Assembly: GCA_964019425.1 (NCBI GenBank)
Contig: OZ025834.1
Coordinates: 688,501 to 752,500 of the forward strand
Length of the DNA stretch: 64,000 bases
DNA from: Flectonema sp. DT1601
Lineage: Eukaryota > Euglenozoa > Diplonemea > Diplonemida > Diplonemidae
Direction of reading: 5' to 3'
Made by a program: the position numbers and the translations under genes. The notes beneath the pieces were generated by a model, which had not been told where the DNA came from, did not search any database, and saw only the letters and a program-made list of their open reading frames with translations. Shown here piece by piece: positions 20,701 to 29,658 of the stretch. Within the stretch, counting starts at the first letter, position 1, and each line of letters opens with the position of its first letter.

Positions 20701-23700
20701 CCCATCGTGGTTAATATTTTGTATCTTTAACGGACCGACAAAAGAGAATCTCTCCTTTGATAGGAGCACTCCATTTATTGGTGATCTCGACGGCTGTTGT
20801 ATCACTGCCCTTCCTCGTTTTCAAGTGAAAAGAAAAATCCTATTCAGCATTAAGACTCTCGACAAAGATGCTTCACAAGATGAAGTCGATAAATTATTTA
20901 ATCACTTTTACATGAGAGAAGGAATACTTCTTGATCAACTGACGTATCGATTCGTAAATTTAAAGCGTGGAAAAACAACTGAACCTCTCATGCACTTGTT
21001 ACCGGAAGAAAAAGAACAAGCAGAGAATGAAAGGCACAACAATAGAGTTAAGGTGGTAGTTGAATCAGAGAAGAAATCGAGAGAAGGAATTGTAGTTGAA
21101 GAGAATAGTGTTCGGGAGATGATGTTGATGGATTTCAGAGTTGCGTCGCAGTTTGTGAGTGAGATAACTGAGATTGAGATCGGACAGCTTTCTGACTACC
21201 GCAATCTCGTATCTGAAGAAAATTCATGTTTTGAAAAGCTTAAGCAACTTGAAAGGGAAAGTCGTCTAACAGCAGAGAACTACACATTATCTCGACTTTC
21301 TGAAGAAGCAGCCGAACAACGAATGAAGGAAGCTCTTCGGAAACGAATGCAACAAAGATCTCTAAAAAGGAAACACGATAACGAATTACGTCTTTTGCAA
21401 GAAAAACAAAACAACTCTCGAAATGCGATAATCGATGCTGAAGAAGAAGCTTTAAAACTAATAAAGATTATGGAACAACAATCCACTTTAGTCATCGCTC
21501 AACTGTTGTTGGATCAAAAAGATAAAATGCAACGTTCTCATCACGAAAGTCGTCGTCGTGATATTGAAACCAAAATAAGAGAAGCGAGACTTTTAGATGA
21601 AGAGCAAGCTCTCATTATGAGAGAAACTCCTAAAATAACAAAGCGAAACGCTAACAGAAAGGGTCACAGCTCTACTTTTTGTTTAACAATTATACGATGT
21701 CGAAACCTTTACCGTGACAGAAGGGCTTCAGCAAATCCTTTTGTCGTATTGGACATTTCAGGTACGATAAAGAAAAGTTCAGTTGTTTTTAACTCCCTCA
21801 ACCCTGTTTGGAATGAGACATATGACATACGAACATTGTTACCTGCTACTCTGAAGGCTACTGTCTATACATCGTCACAGAGAGGAGATGAAAGACTTGG
21901 TCAGGGTATTCTTCTTTTACAAGACTCTCTCTTGTCAAAAAACAAAAAACTGTTCGAAATAAAAATCCGAGACGAGGGAATGAAAGAACGAGATATCGGG
22001 ACTTTGATAATCTCGATTAACTCTGGTGTGTTGCCACCGTCTGAACCCATCGCCACATTCTCAAAAAGAGAACCTTACCAGACAGGTTCGATTCCTGAAG
22101 GTGTTTGGAATTTCGGAAATACTCCGCCAACAGTAAACGACAGAATAACTTTTTATAAACTTGTTCATCAGATTGACGACATCGATCCAGCTGATCCGAA
22201 TATCTTACACACATTGAACTTACGATTCGGTCCTGAACCAAAGTGCCCAAATTGGTACATCATCCGTAGGAAGGTACCATCTTACTCTACTGTGGTAGCT
22301 GTTCTTATAATTATTAGTAGTAGTGTTGTTAATGGTTCAGATCTTACTGGTAGTGGTGTAAAAACATTACAAAGTAATAACAATAGTCGAAAGGTTAAAA
22401 CCATCGATACTGTTGAACACAATAATCGAATGAGAGAGTGGAACTCTTCCCCGAGTCTTGAATCTTGTTTAAAGTACGGGAGAGTATTAAGCAGTTCTCC
22501 AGCTGCGAGGAGGAATATAAAACCAAAGTACACTCCACCACCAACAACAGTCACTCATAATAAAAAACCCTCAACAGATATTAGAAAGACATCGTCATCA
22601 TCGCAGACTAATTTAAAGCAAAACGAACTATTAAAATTTAATCAACGAGAATCTCCACAACAACTCTCGAAAACTAATAACCACGGAATGAGTAACAAAG
22701 AAGTGGCAGAGGAAGGTAGAGAAGTCTCTCACTGTGATACTCAAAAGAAAAGATTAGATTCACCACCTCAACACTATCATCAAACACAATCAGGGGGGTC
22801 GCGTTCTTTACATCAGAAGAAAGACGACCGCGAGTTAGAAAATAAAAAAATATCAACGGAAGGAAGAAAACCATCTCCACCACCACAGCCATTCCGACAC
22901 GTTGTTCTAAACTATGAACCAGTAAAGTCAAGGCAATCACGTTCTCCACAAAAACAAATATCAATAACTAAAGAGATCAGCGGAGAGATCAGCGGAGAGC
23001 TTAATAAACCTTTATCAGTTCTTAGCAATGATGGGGGTAGTTCTGAAATCGATAACTGCAATCAACTTAGAGACGATAATCTCTCAAATTGTGGTGTTGA
23101 TAAACAGTATTTACATACCCACAAACACAATGTGAATGAAGTTCTCAAAATGAAAATAGATGGTCGTCCCTCACTCAGTGAGACGTTACGATCAGACATC
23201 ACGAAAGTGATCAAAGAGCGGAAGGAGATGAGAAATAGAAATAATCGAAAACATGACAGTCTCCTGTCGGAGTTTCACTCTTCAGAACCTAAAATGATTC
23301 CTCAGAGTAGAGAAGCACCTAAATCGATGATTAACAAACACAGTGCAGTTCACGATCTGATGAAGACAGTCACAGACGCGACTGCGACGAAACAACAAAC
23401 ACGACATCCCTCAGGTGTGAGGCAATTCCTTGGTGATGAAACCTTTGTCTTTTCTGATGGATTCCGATACAGACAATCTACTCCGTCACCCACAAGGAAA
23501 CCCCGCGAACAGCAAAATAAACTTTCCAACAACATGTTTCACGATGATGAACAACAAATAGGGAGCCCGTCTAACATTTATTGGACATCAAAGCGAAGTG
23601 TTAACTTCAGTAATGCGCATCTTTCTGAAGAAGCACAAAATAGATTTCCAAACAGTTCGTCCGACTTTGTCGAGACGACGCAGCATTCAGAGAGGAAACA

Positions 23701-24523
23701 AAATGTTCACTTCAGTAAATCACAACCACGACAGGACTTACTTTCGACATCACTTCCTGTGAATAGTCTTCTAACTGAGAGTTCTTCTGTAAGATCAACT
23801 ACTCGATATGATGATACACAACAGCTAAGTAAATATCCAACCAGTCTATCCTTTGATGAGACAACAGAAAGGAATGTTTACTTCAACAAATCGCAATCGC
23901 AATCACAACAGGACTTACGATCTGAGGTCTTAAAAATCAGCGATTCGAACAGACAGTCGGAATCAACAGACAGAAGTATGACTCAACTAGTTGGTAACAA
24001 TGTTGGGATCTGTCTTTCTTGTTGGTCTGATAGTCAACCTTCTTTTAGTAAGTTACCAACAAAACGATCGGGAGCTGCTTATTATAATTATGTAGAAGAC
24101 AGTTACTCCACTCCTTTAAAAGTAATTGAAAAGGAAGTAAATGCTGTGGAGATGAAATCTGTGTATCACACGGCTCAGGGAGCTTCTCCTTGTGATGTCG
24201 CAAAGAGTCGTCGATTACTAAAATTGATCAAAAATGAACTAAACAATCTCTCTGATGATGGAATAAAACACGCTCTCGAATTACTGTCAGTTTCAATATC
24301 TCTTGCGGGAGCTGGTGCGTTCTTAGATTCTATTTTAGTCGCTACTGGACAAGCGTCTTCACCTTTACAGCTTCCAAAGAATACTTCATTAACTATTCTA
24401 GAAGCTCCTCCGAGAGCTGAGATTTCAACACAAGATCGCTGTGTTTGCATCGTTCCTTTGCAACCACTCATAGTTGCTATGAAGTCAGTCGCTTCAAAAT
24501 TCTTCAACGTTCTGGATGAGTAA
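17720..24523 (+). CDS. multi-PDZ, coiled-coil and C2-domain scaffold protein
   Basis: I start the 2267-residue product at MAESRYAYEE (ATG 17720); the frame runs 33 bases further upstream without another ATG. Residues ~10-560 and ~575-1060 are two diverged copies of one module. Each opens with a helical segment (LLLTKWVNDILSSGVGLNW versus LPLLRWVDFLIDMSIGLEW). PDZ-like folds follow, the clearest at ~90-150, ~335-400, ~655-715 and ~880-950, with the GSPAEKCGINDLLG...SVNG pattern. Each module ends in a similar region (FYSGKYYSGE versus CFSKPFYRGL). A charged coiled coil spans ~1100-1310. A C2 domain at ~1315-1415 (FCLTIIRCRNLYRDRRASANPF) may bind membrane, though its calcium-binding aspartates look poorly conserved. 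The last ~750 residues are Ser/Gln/Asn-rich and disordered. It is likely a membrane-associated scaffold. Confidence 0.85.
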   Translation: MAESRYAYEEHFAGRDVSALLLTKWVNDILSSGVGLNWPPEMMLTVAKAHRLCDVYELPSERGLNTIKNMDMAREHLANIKQKTAVRFGKTVTIPKNSSKVIFGGISINEDLQIVLITKGSPAEKCGINDLLGHCIHSVNGMVLTRADQISDFDFKLRERQLEIVFIPQTIPVQPIEINITKSINDGVGITLSPTLMVEGISVQQTTRTIIGMNLYQINGNEVYSLAGAKELFKNENLNLSFRPPSPPIHRNYSTDFFKASLLKEENIDSCIDKFGLVRDPSESNKIMAVIPHSSADFEGLSQFTGWYCHYIPSSKILIFKHNATTLLKVERSSTGANVGFNIDRQCMVITSVSPGSAAERAGMNRFLGNEIVSVNNSPSTAITNIALHSSLLEIRVQNPSVYFYSGKYYSGECRVVPVTNKVSILPATMSSIGSVFMPTWLLVIMKNYHSLNGSTPKGLPKDMHTFTITIMTRMEAKTSLREILTEKYPSERNHVIEEFMDLTQGEEAVALHFLTKSDSDNQHMGISNLQTKFLQRTGRDKGFITGLSISNIKGPEIAAQQKRKIECRDKFETHCSNEDIKSLPLLRWVDFLIDMSIGLEWSPAMIIIIASVVRIHQISGLVAPPVQLIQSVKSLNDANKVLELSLSSIGSSHSITIKKGKGGRKDTLGTEVADDLTLISVVRRSEADIAGLRKYIGWVVMSVNGKKPEDRKHYQKLMKSSPSVMEFAPSLIVSRMREVTLEREDSFDKDPLLGFRLSPDLVIDSADKNIALNHRIIMGMSLRSIGDDAAVQSVLQDGFPTDKMIPLLLSPKPPPPYRNYTIRCDGNSDDYGLVIIQKKITGVEPNSQADLNGYGQFIGWYAYPQANSDQYTVSPTPLVFVEVKRKSTNENIGFTVDPPVVISGVTPQSAADVSGLSSYVGFLIVEVNSVPVNDVETLNEQSSNSSKLILGLQSPLIYCFSKPFYRGLVKAVLASEAPISPSVFQFDIKSARFPSWLIFCIFNGPTKENLSFDRSTPFIGDLDGCCITALPRFQVKRKILFSIKTLDKDASQDEVDKLFNHFYMREGILLDQLTYRFVNLKRGKTTEPLMHLLPEEKEQAENERHNNRVKVVVESEKKSREGIVVEENSVREMMLMDFRVASQFVSEITEIEIGQLSDYRNLVSEENSCFEKLKQLERESRLTAENYTLSRLSEEAAEQRMKEALRKRMQQRSLKRKHDNELRLLQEKQNNSRNAIIDAEEEALKLIKIMEQQSTLVIAQLLLDQKDKMQRSHHESRRRDIETKIREARLLDEEQALIMRETPKITKRNANRKGHSSTFCLTIIRCRNLYRDRRASANPFVVLDISGTIKKSSVVFNSLNPVWNETYDIRTLLPATLKATVYTSSQRGDERLGQGILLLQDSLLSKNKKLFEIKIRDEGMKERDIGTLIISINSGVLPPSEPIATFSKREPYQTGSIPEGVWNFGNTPPTVNDRITFYKLVHQIDDIDPADPNILHTLNLRFGPEPKCPNWYIIRRKVPSYSTVVAVLIIISSSVVNGSDLTGSGVKTLQSNNNSRKVKTIDTVEHNNRMREWNSSPSLESCLKYGRVLSSSPAARRNIKPKYTPPPTTVTHNKKPSTDIRKTSSSSQTNLKQNELLKFNQRESPQQLSKTNNHGMSNKEVAEEGREVSHCDTQKKRLDSPPQHYHQTQSGGSRSLHQKKDDRELENKKISTEGRKPSPPPQPFRHVVLNYEPVKSRQSRSPQKQISITKEISGEISGELNKPLSVLSNDGGSSEIDNCNQLRDDNLSNCGVDKQYLHTHKHNVNEVLKMKIDGRPSLSETLRSDITKVIKERKEMRNRNNRKHDSLLSEFHSSEPKMIPQSREAPKSMINKHSAVHDLMKTVTDATATKQQTRHPSGVRQFLGDETFVFSDGFRYRQSTPSPTRKPREQQNKLSNNMFHDDEQQIGSPSNIYWTSKRSVNFSNAHLSEEAQNRFPNSSSDFVETTQHSERKQNVHFSKSQPRQDLLSTSLPVNSLLTESSSVRSTTRYDDTQQLSKYPTSLSFDETTERNVYFNKSQSQSQQDLRSEVLKISDSNRQSESTDRSMTQLVGNNVGICLSCWSDSQPSFSKLPTKRSGAAYYNYVEDSYSTPLKVIEKEVNAVEMKSVYHTAQGASPCDVAKSRRLLKLIKNELNNLSDDGIKHALELLSVSISLAGAGAFLDSILVATGQASSPLQLPKNTSLTILEAPPRAEISTQDRCVCIVPLQPLIVAMKSVASKFFNVLDE

Positions 24524-24948
24524 AATGCTACCGACATTAGCACAGTAATAACGGAAAACTATTTCCGAAAGATCGCCTGAAAGTAGTCTTGCGGCTGTGC
24601 GGTTAAAACCGCAAAAATCGGTTGTGTTTTTTTTTTTTTTTTTTAATATCAAAGGAGTGCTATATTGTAATGTTTGTTTTATAAATTTCAAAATCAAAAG
24701 ACTTTAAAATAAGTCTTCTATTTTGCTGTCATTTAGTTCTGTTAGATCTCCCTTGAGGCCATGATCTGAATTGTTGTACCAAATTATTAATTATTTTCTT
24801 TCATTTTTTGAAAAGGAGTTGTAAATGGAAGAGGGGGGGAGGGAGATATATATTTTTTTTAAAAAAAACGCATTTTCTATTCTGAAAAAAAGAAAAAACA
24901 GGAGAAAAAAAAAAAATAAAAAAAAATTATAAAAAACAACCAATAATA
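24524..24948 (+). other. A/T-rich gap with a short G-run cluster
   Basis: These 425 bases show no gene. There is a T run near 24627-24644, a G-rich patch (G7-A-G3) near 24833-24843, and A runs before the next start. An AACAG at 24897-24901 is a possible acceptor for the following gene. Confidence 0.5.
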
Positions 24949-25968
24949 ATGATCTCATTAATTGCTTCAATAGTTCCTTCCTTAGAACAACAAGTAATTG
25001 AGATCCCTCTCAACGCCACAGTTTTTGATCTAAAAAAAGAAATAGCAGACCTACAAGAACTGGTAGCTGCTCACTTAGAAATATCGTTTGAGGGAATTCC
25101 ACTACATGACAGCACTCGGTTGGTATCAGATGCTGGAATTACATCAAACTGTGAAGTTAGCGTTGATATTTCAAAAAAGAGGAAAGCAATTTTAAGGTTT
25201 GACATATCACTCTCTTATTATTGTCTACTTTCCTATTTTGTACAATTAAATAACAACAACAGACTCAATCTCGGAGGTGATCCAACCTCAGCTGATTTTT
25301 CACAAGACTTGCAAGAAGGTGGTCCAAATTTCGATGATTACATAGCTGCTGGATTTGAAATTTGTAATGTTGAACCATTACTTACGGCTGTTGAGATAGA
25401 GAGTCTTTCTTTGGTTAATAAAATATTATTATGTTCATCTGGCCGTACACATATGAATAATTGGGCATTTGGTAGAAAACCACCACTGCTATTCGCTGTT
25501 GAAAAAGGACTCGTAGAAATAGTTGAGAGAATTCTACAAGAACCGGAATGTAATGTAAATGTTGGAGTTGATGTTGGCCTCACTGCTTTACTTGATGCAT
25601 CTGAGAGGGGTAATTGTGATATTATAAAATTGTTATTACAAAAACCTGAATTAGACGTCAATCAGTTGTCTAGTTTAGACTTCACAGCTCTTCACAACGC
25701 AGTACTTAGGAATCATGTTGAAGCTGTTTCACTCATTGTTAGCCATCCAGGTGTTTATACTAACCTTCCAAATAAATATAACGACACTCCTCTTCACACT
25801 GCTTGTGCTAATGGACGTGTTCAAATGGTGAAACTACTACTTCCTCATGTTGAAGTAAATAGACGTAATTGGGAACAGTGCTCGCCATTTGATGTCACTG
25901 AATGTGAAGTCATCCGATCGATGTTAAGAGAACATGGAGGGAAGTCATGTTGTCAATCTGATGTTTAA
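24949..25968 (+). CDS. ubiquitin-like and ankyrin-repeat protein
   Basis: The frame encodes 339 residues. Residues 1-75 resemble a ubiquitin-like fold (VFDLKKEIADLQELVAAHLEISFEGIPLHDSTRLVSDAGI), including the K-x-x-I helix and the G-x-x-L-x-D-x-x-x-L turn of ubiquitin-like domains; no C-terminal GG is present, so it is not a modifier precursor. Four to five ankyrin repeats span about 185-335 (for example PPLLFAVEKGLVEIVERIL, TPLHTACANGRVQMVKLLL). A 66-base segment at 25197-25262 has intron-like ends and keeps the frame, so the mature protein may be 317 residues. The likely role is as an adaptor in protein quality control or scaffolding, by inference from domains. The next gene begins only 74 bases after the stop. 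Confidence 0.85.
   Translation: MISLIASIVPSLEQQVIEIPLNATVFDLKKEIADLQELVAAHLEISFEGIPLHDSTRLVSDAGITSNCEVSVDISKKRKAILRFDISLSYYCLLSYFVQLNNNNRLNLGGDPTSADFSQDLQEGGPNFDDYIAAGFEICNVEPLLTAVEIESLSLVNKILLCSSGRTHMNNWAFGRKPPLLFAVEKGLVEIVERILQEPECNVNVGVDVGLTALLDASERGNCDIIKLLLQKPELDVNQLSSLDFTALHNAVLRNHVEAVSLIVSHPGVYTNLPNKYNDTPLHTACANGRVQMVKLLLPHVEVNRRNWEQCSPFDVTECEVIRSMLREHGGKSCCQSDV
25197..25262 (+). other. probable 66-nt in-frame intron
   Basis: It begins GTTTGA and ends ACAACAG, like other introns here. It is pyrimidine- and A/T-rich and encodes low-complexity residues (FVQLNNNNR) between two ordered domains. Removing it gives AG|A (Arg) and leaves the frame unchanged. Translation through it is also possible because it has no in-frame stop. 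Confidence 0.55.
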
Positions 25969-26042
25969 TTCTAATGGTGAAGTTGGTAATTATCGTCTGG
26001 TATATTTTTATAATAATTCACTTTAGGAACCCACCGGGGGAA

Positions 26043-27098
26043 ATGTCGGAGCCTTGGGTAGAAAAGGTGCAGGACGGAAAACTATATTACGAAAACACTG
26101 CTACTGGCAAGCTCTCAATAGCCAAACCACCTTCTTATGAAGTACCCGAGGGGGGTGTAGATCACAGTGTTGAAGTTGCATTGCAGGACGGTAACTGGAC
26201 AGAACGAACATCAAAAGCAGGGAAGACGTACTACTGGAATGAGACAGAAGGTAAAGCTACTTGGGACTTGCAGCGGCATCTGAGAGAAATGGAAGAAGGA
26301 GCTTTAGAAAGGTCAGCTGCTACAATGAGTACACTTGTGAAAGCTTCACCAGCAGTAGTACCGACTAGTGCCACTCCGGCTGCAGCAGTTCCTCGAGCAG
26401 CTGAAGAAGTCCAAACAGCACCTTCGATAGGAACACCCATTGTGGCTGCTGTATCATTGACATTACCAACACCAGCAGTTACCTTTACAAATAATGCTCC
26501 TGTTATTGTTGATCAAATACCACTTGCTGTAGAACCGATAGTTTCACTTCCTGTTGCAAGTACTTCCGCCCCCATACCGGCGGTGAGTTCCGAGCCAGTC
26601 ACTTCCATGCCATCGGCCGAACAGCAAATCAGCATCGTCAAAGAAGAACAGAAAAAGACGCAGGCACAACTAGCTTCAGTTATTAGAGAATATGATCACT
26701 CAATTAGAATTGCTCCTGACTGGGTCTTGAAGAAGACTGTTGCTCAGAGAAAGGAAGCACTTCACAGAGCAGAAGTGGCGCTAAAAGACATTCAGAGATC
26801 GATAGGACCGCATGGTGTACTTCCTCTGGTGAAACCACCTGTCTGCGTGTCACCAGAGCCCCCGTCAGTTCCGCAGTCTCCGAGATTCCCCAGATTTGTG
26901 AAACCTCCACAACCTCCATTTGGTAGCTTACCTTCAGTAGTTGGAAGATCGCAGTCACCTGTTCGGTTGGCTTCTCCGATCTCTCAAATATTACGACCAG
27001 CAATTGAACCTCCTCCGTCATCGATAGAATCACGTCCAGGTTGGTCAATTATTGAAGAAGAGGCCTGGAAGCAACTTGCCTGTCTAGGATCTGTGTAG
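26043..27098 (+). CDS. tandem WW-domain protein
   Basis: I start the 351-residue product at MSEPWVEK (ATG 26043), after an acceptor-like CTTTAG at 26021-26026; the open frame upstream contains a poor hydrophobic extension that would precede the acceptor. Two WW domains lie at ~1-35 (PWVEKVQDGKLYYENTATGK) and ~47-80 (NWTERTSKAGKTYYWNETEG then ATW). The second has both tryptophans; the first lacks a clear second one. An Ala/Pro/Val-rich linker follows, then a helical segment at ~200-260 (KEEQKKTQAQLASVIREYD) and a Pro-rich C-terminus. The pattern of paired N-terminal WW domains recalls splicing factors such as PRP40/FBP11, but FF domains are absent, so the assignment stays general: a proline-ligand-binding adaptor. 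Confidence 0.8.
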   Translation: MSEPWVEKVQDGKLYYENTATGKLSIAKPPSYEVPEGGVDHSVEVALQDGNWTERTSKAGKTYYWNETEGKATWDLQRHLREMEEGALERSAATMSTLVKASPAVVPTSATPAAAVPRAAEEVQTAPSIGTPIVAAVSLTLPTPAVTFTNNAPVIVDQIPLAVEPIVSLPVASTSAPIPAVSSEPVTSMPSAEQQISIVKEEQKKTQAQLASVIREYDHSIRIAPDWVLKKTVAQRKEALHRAEVALKDIQRSIGPHGVLPLVKPPVCVSPEPPSVPQSPRFPRFVKPPQPPFGSLPSVVGRSQSPVRLASPISQILRPAIEPPPSSIESRPGWSIIEEEAWKQLACLGSV

Positions 27099-27302
27099 TA
27101 TTAAATAGGTTCTGTCAGAACTTGTGTTGTATTTGTACCAAACTATGTCACTACTGAGATACTTCTATTTACGTATTGTCTTCACTCAGGATTCAATAAT
27201 ATGTAAGGAAGGTATTAGATATTGTTAACCCTGCGTGTGTGTGTTGTGTAATATTGTATTGAATGTGTTGGTTTAGTTTTCTTTCACAGAATCGGCACAC
27301 AA

Positions 27303-28839
27303 ATGACGTCACCTCGGCGGCGACGGAGGAACCAACAGGTTCCGGTCCTAACAGTTGATGTGTGGGTTCATTATGTGGTGGGTTATTTATCTCCGAGTGA
27401 TATGTTGAAACTCGGACGAGTATCAAAAGCATTTGTAGACATTTCTTATAACATCGACTACTGGGATACTGTAATAGAGGAAGAAGTACCTGGTGACTCT
27501 CGTACTTGGTACTGGTCAAGACAAAGAGTGATGAGAAGTCTGAAGAGTCTGCGTGGCGCAAGGGGACTTATCCAACAAACTAAAGCAACTTCACTAATTG
27601 AACTGAAATCAAAACAGAAGTCACAACCATTTACGATGGCAGTCCTATCAACTAATGGGAGGTTACTAATTCATAATTCTGGTTCAAAGATTCTTAAAAT
27701 TGGAGGAACTGTTTCCATGAATGAGGATTTACTTCCACCAACTGAGTGCCCACCAACACCAAAATCAACAGCCTCTCAAAATGATGACGACGTCGTCTAC
27801 CAACCAACTTACTCTTACCTTCATAAGAAGGAAGGTATTCTTGCTGTTGCTTGTTCAGACCGTACTATCAAATTAATAGATGCTTGTACCGTAGAGAAAA
27901 GATCATACACAGTACTAAAACACATTAAGGCAAAACCAAAACAAGGACACTCAGCTCAGATAACTGGAATTGGAATGGATTCTCGTGCAGTCTACACATC
28001 TTCTTTTGATAAAACAGCCAGAGTATGGTCGAGAAGAACAGGTCAAACATTATTTCGTGTACTTCATCCTGATGTGGTCACATCTTTAAAGGTTCAAGAT
28101 GGTGAAGGAGGTCTCTTTTGCTCCCACAGTATCGGTAGTCACAGCGGAGGCGTCTCAGTTGTTAAGCTACACGACGCTGCTGCTGGACGAACGATAATTG
28201 ATAACCTGGCTGTGAGTGCTATCCCTTCAGCTGTTGGTATGTTTATTTATTATAATATTTTAAAGTCATCGTTTAGTTAATACAAAACATAAACACACAG
28301 GACATGGAGCACAACAAGCAGTTCTCTGTGGGTTAACTGATAACGGAACAATACTATGGACTTCAATGAAATATGCTGTTGTTCCATTCGATTTAAGAAC
28401 TGGTAATCACATCGGAGTAGTGTCGACAGGGTTAGGAGCTGGAAGCGCATTTCACATGGCGGAAGGGAGCAGCAGTTCTGGAGGAATGGTTTATGTTGGA
28501 GGTAGTGAAAGTGCACCAGGTATTAGTGGATGTGATACAAGAATGATGAAGAGAGTATTTCAAGTTGAGAACGCACACGATAAAGTTATAACATGTCTAG
28601 CAGCTGATACTTTTAATGGAACTCCTCACTTATTCTCAGCCTCTCGTGATGGTACTGTTCGTATTTGGGATACGCTATCAGGTAGTCGAGTTGCTTGTCT
28701 GTTTGAACACACTAATCGAGGTGGTATTCATAACATGACTTGGAATGGTCTTCAGCTTCTTACTCTTCGAAATCAGTCAGTTCAGGTTTTGGATTTCACC
28801 AGATACGCTTCTCCGTTATTTAAACTTGTGGTTGCATAA
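27303..28839 (+). CDS. F-box and WD40-repeat protein (two exons)
   Basis: Exons 27303-28236 and 28301-28839 give 490 residues. The 64-nt intron (28237-28300) starts GTATGT and ends CACAG, and splicing joins V-G|H-G-A-Q-Q in frame. An F-box-like segment lies at ~18-65 (VDVWVHYVVGYLSPSDMLKLGRVSKAF then YWDTVI). WD40 repeats follow (GIGMDSRAVYTSSFDKTARVWSR; HLFSASRDGTVRIWDTLSG). F-box/WD40 proteins serve as substrate receptors of SCF ubiquitin ligases, where the F-box binds Skp1 and the propeller binds the substrate. That role is inferred from domains. A pyrimidine-rich tract ending TTTCACAG at 27283-27290 lies 12 bases before the ATG. Confidence 0.88.
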
Positions 28840-29658
28840 TTGGTTCATTAATTTCTTATTATTCTAAGTTACGTTTTGTGGTTGTTGTCAGCGATTATTT
28901 GTTGATTTTCTTTTTTACCCTTTTTTTTGAAGGGACTTCGATTTAATTGTTGTACCGACGTAGTCGGAAAAGAAACTATTCAGATTGAAAGCCGATATTT
29001 CTTATGGTCATGATTTATTTTCCCCCGTGCGACAGGAATTTGTCTGCGTTCAACGAAATCCTGTCGCACGGGGAAAATAAATCACGACAGCTGCGTTCAA
29101 CGAAATGTAAGGCTAATCTGAATGGTTTCTTTTTTTAAAATTTTTCATTTCAGCACATTTTTAACTTAATGCACACACAAGACATCGTTCTTTGTTTTTT
29201 TTTTTTTTTTTTAATCCTTAAAAATTTATTCGATTTACCGAGTTATTAATATACAGAGTCGTACACATCTGATCACTGTGTGTGTGTTTCTCGATACTTA
29301 TATCTGATGTTGGAAGTGAATTCAGAGTATTGGAATTAACTCATTGTATTACCTTGTTAGTGGTCCTCTCTTGTCCCTTGCCTCTGATGGATGCCTCTGT
29401 ATGGATGCGCGTCAAAAAAAAAAAAAAAAAAAAAAAAGAATAAATAAAAGGAAAACAGAATGTATTGATAATATTATTTAAAAAAAGTCGGGTTCTATTA
29501 TTTATTGTTGCACGCCTAACCCTAAAAAACTGCTTTATAAGCGTTTGATGCCTACGAAAAACTAAAAAAAAACCTGTGTTGGGGAGGAACTTTTAGTAGT
29601 TTTGTATCAAGTGAGACGTAATTATAATATTTCTTATTTATTCAAAGGAAAATAAAAA
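28840..29658 (+). other. 0.8-kb gap dominated by a long inverted repeat
   Basis: There is no protein gene. The main feature is the ~166-nt inverted repeat at 28968-29133, listed separately. T and A runs lie near 29193-29213 and 29415-29437. A TTCAAAG site at 29641-29647 is the probable acceptor for the next gene. Confidence 0.6.
28968..29133 (+). repeat. long two-part inverted repeat (foldback hairpin)
   Basis: The outer arms are 28968-28986 (AAAAGAAACTATTCAGATT) and 29115-29133, pairing over 19 bases with one T-G wobble. The inner arms are 29008-29037 and 29059-29087, pairing over 29 bases with one bulged C and one mismatch, around a 21-base loop. AGCC (28989-28992) can also pair with GGCT (29111-29114). 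A 16-base direct repeat, CTGCGTTCAACGAAAT, lies at 29044-29059 and again at 29091-29106. The element could be a foldback or MITE-like insertion, a small-RNA precursor, or a 3'-UTR structure. Confidence 0.9.
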
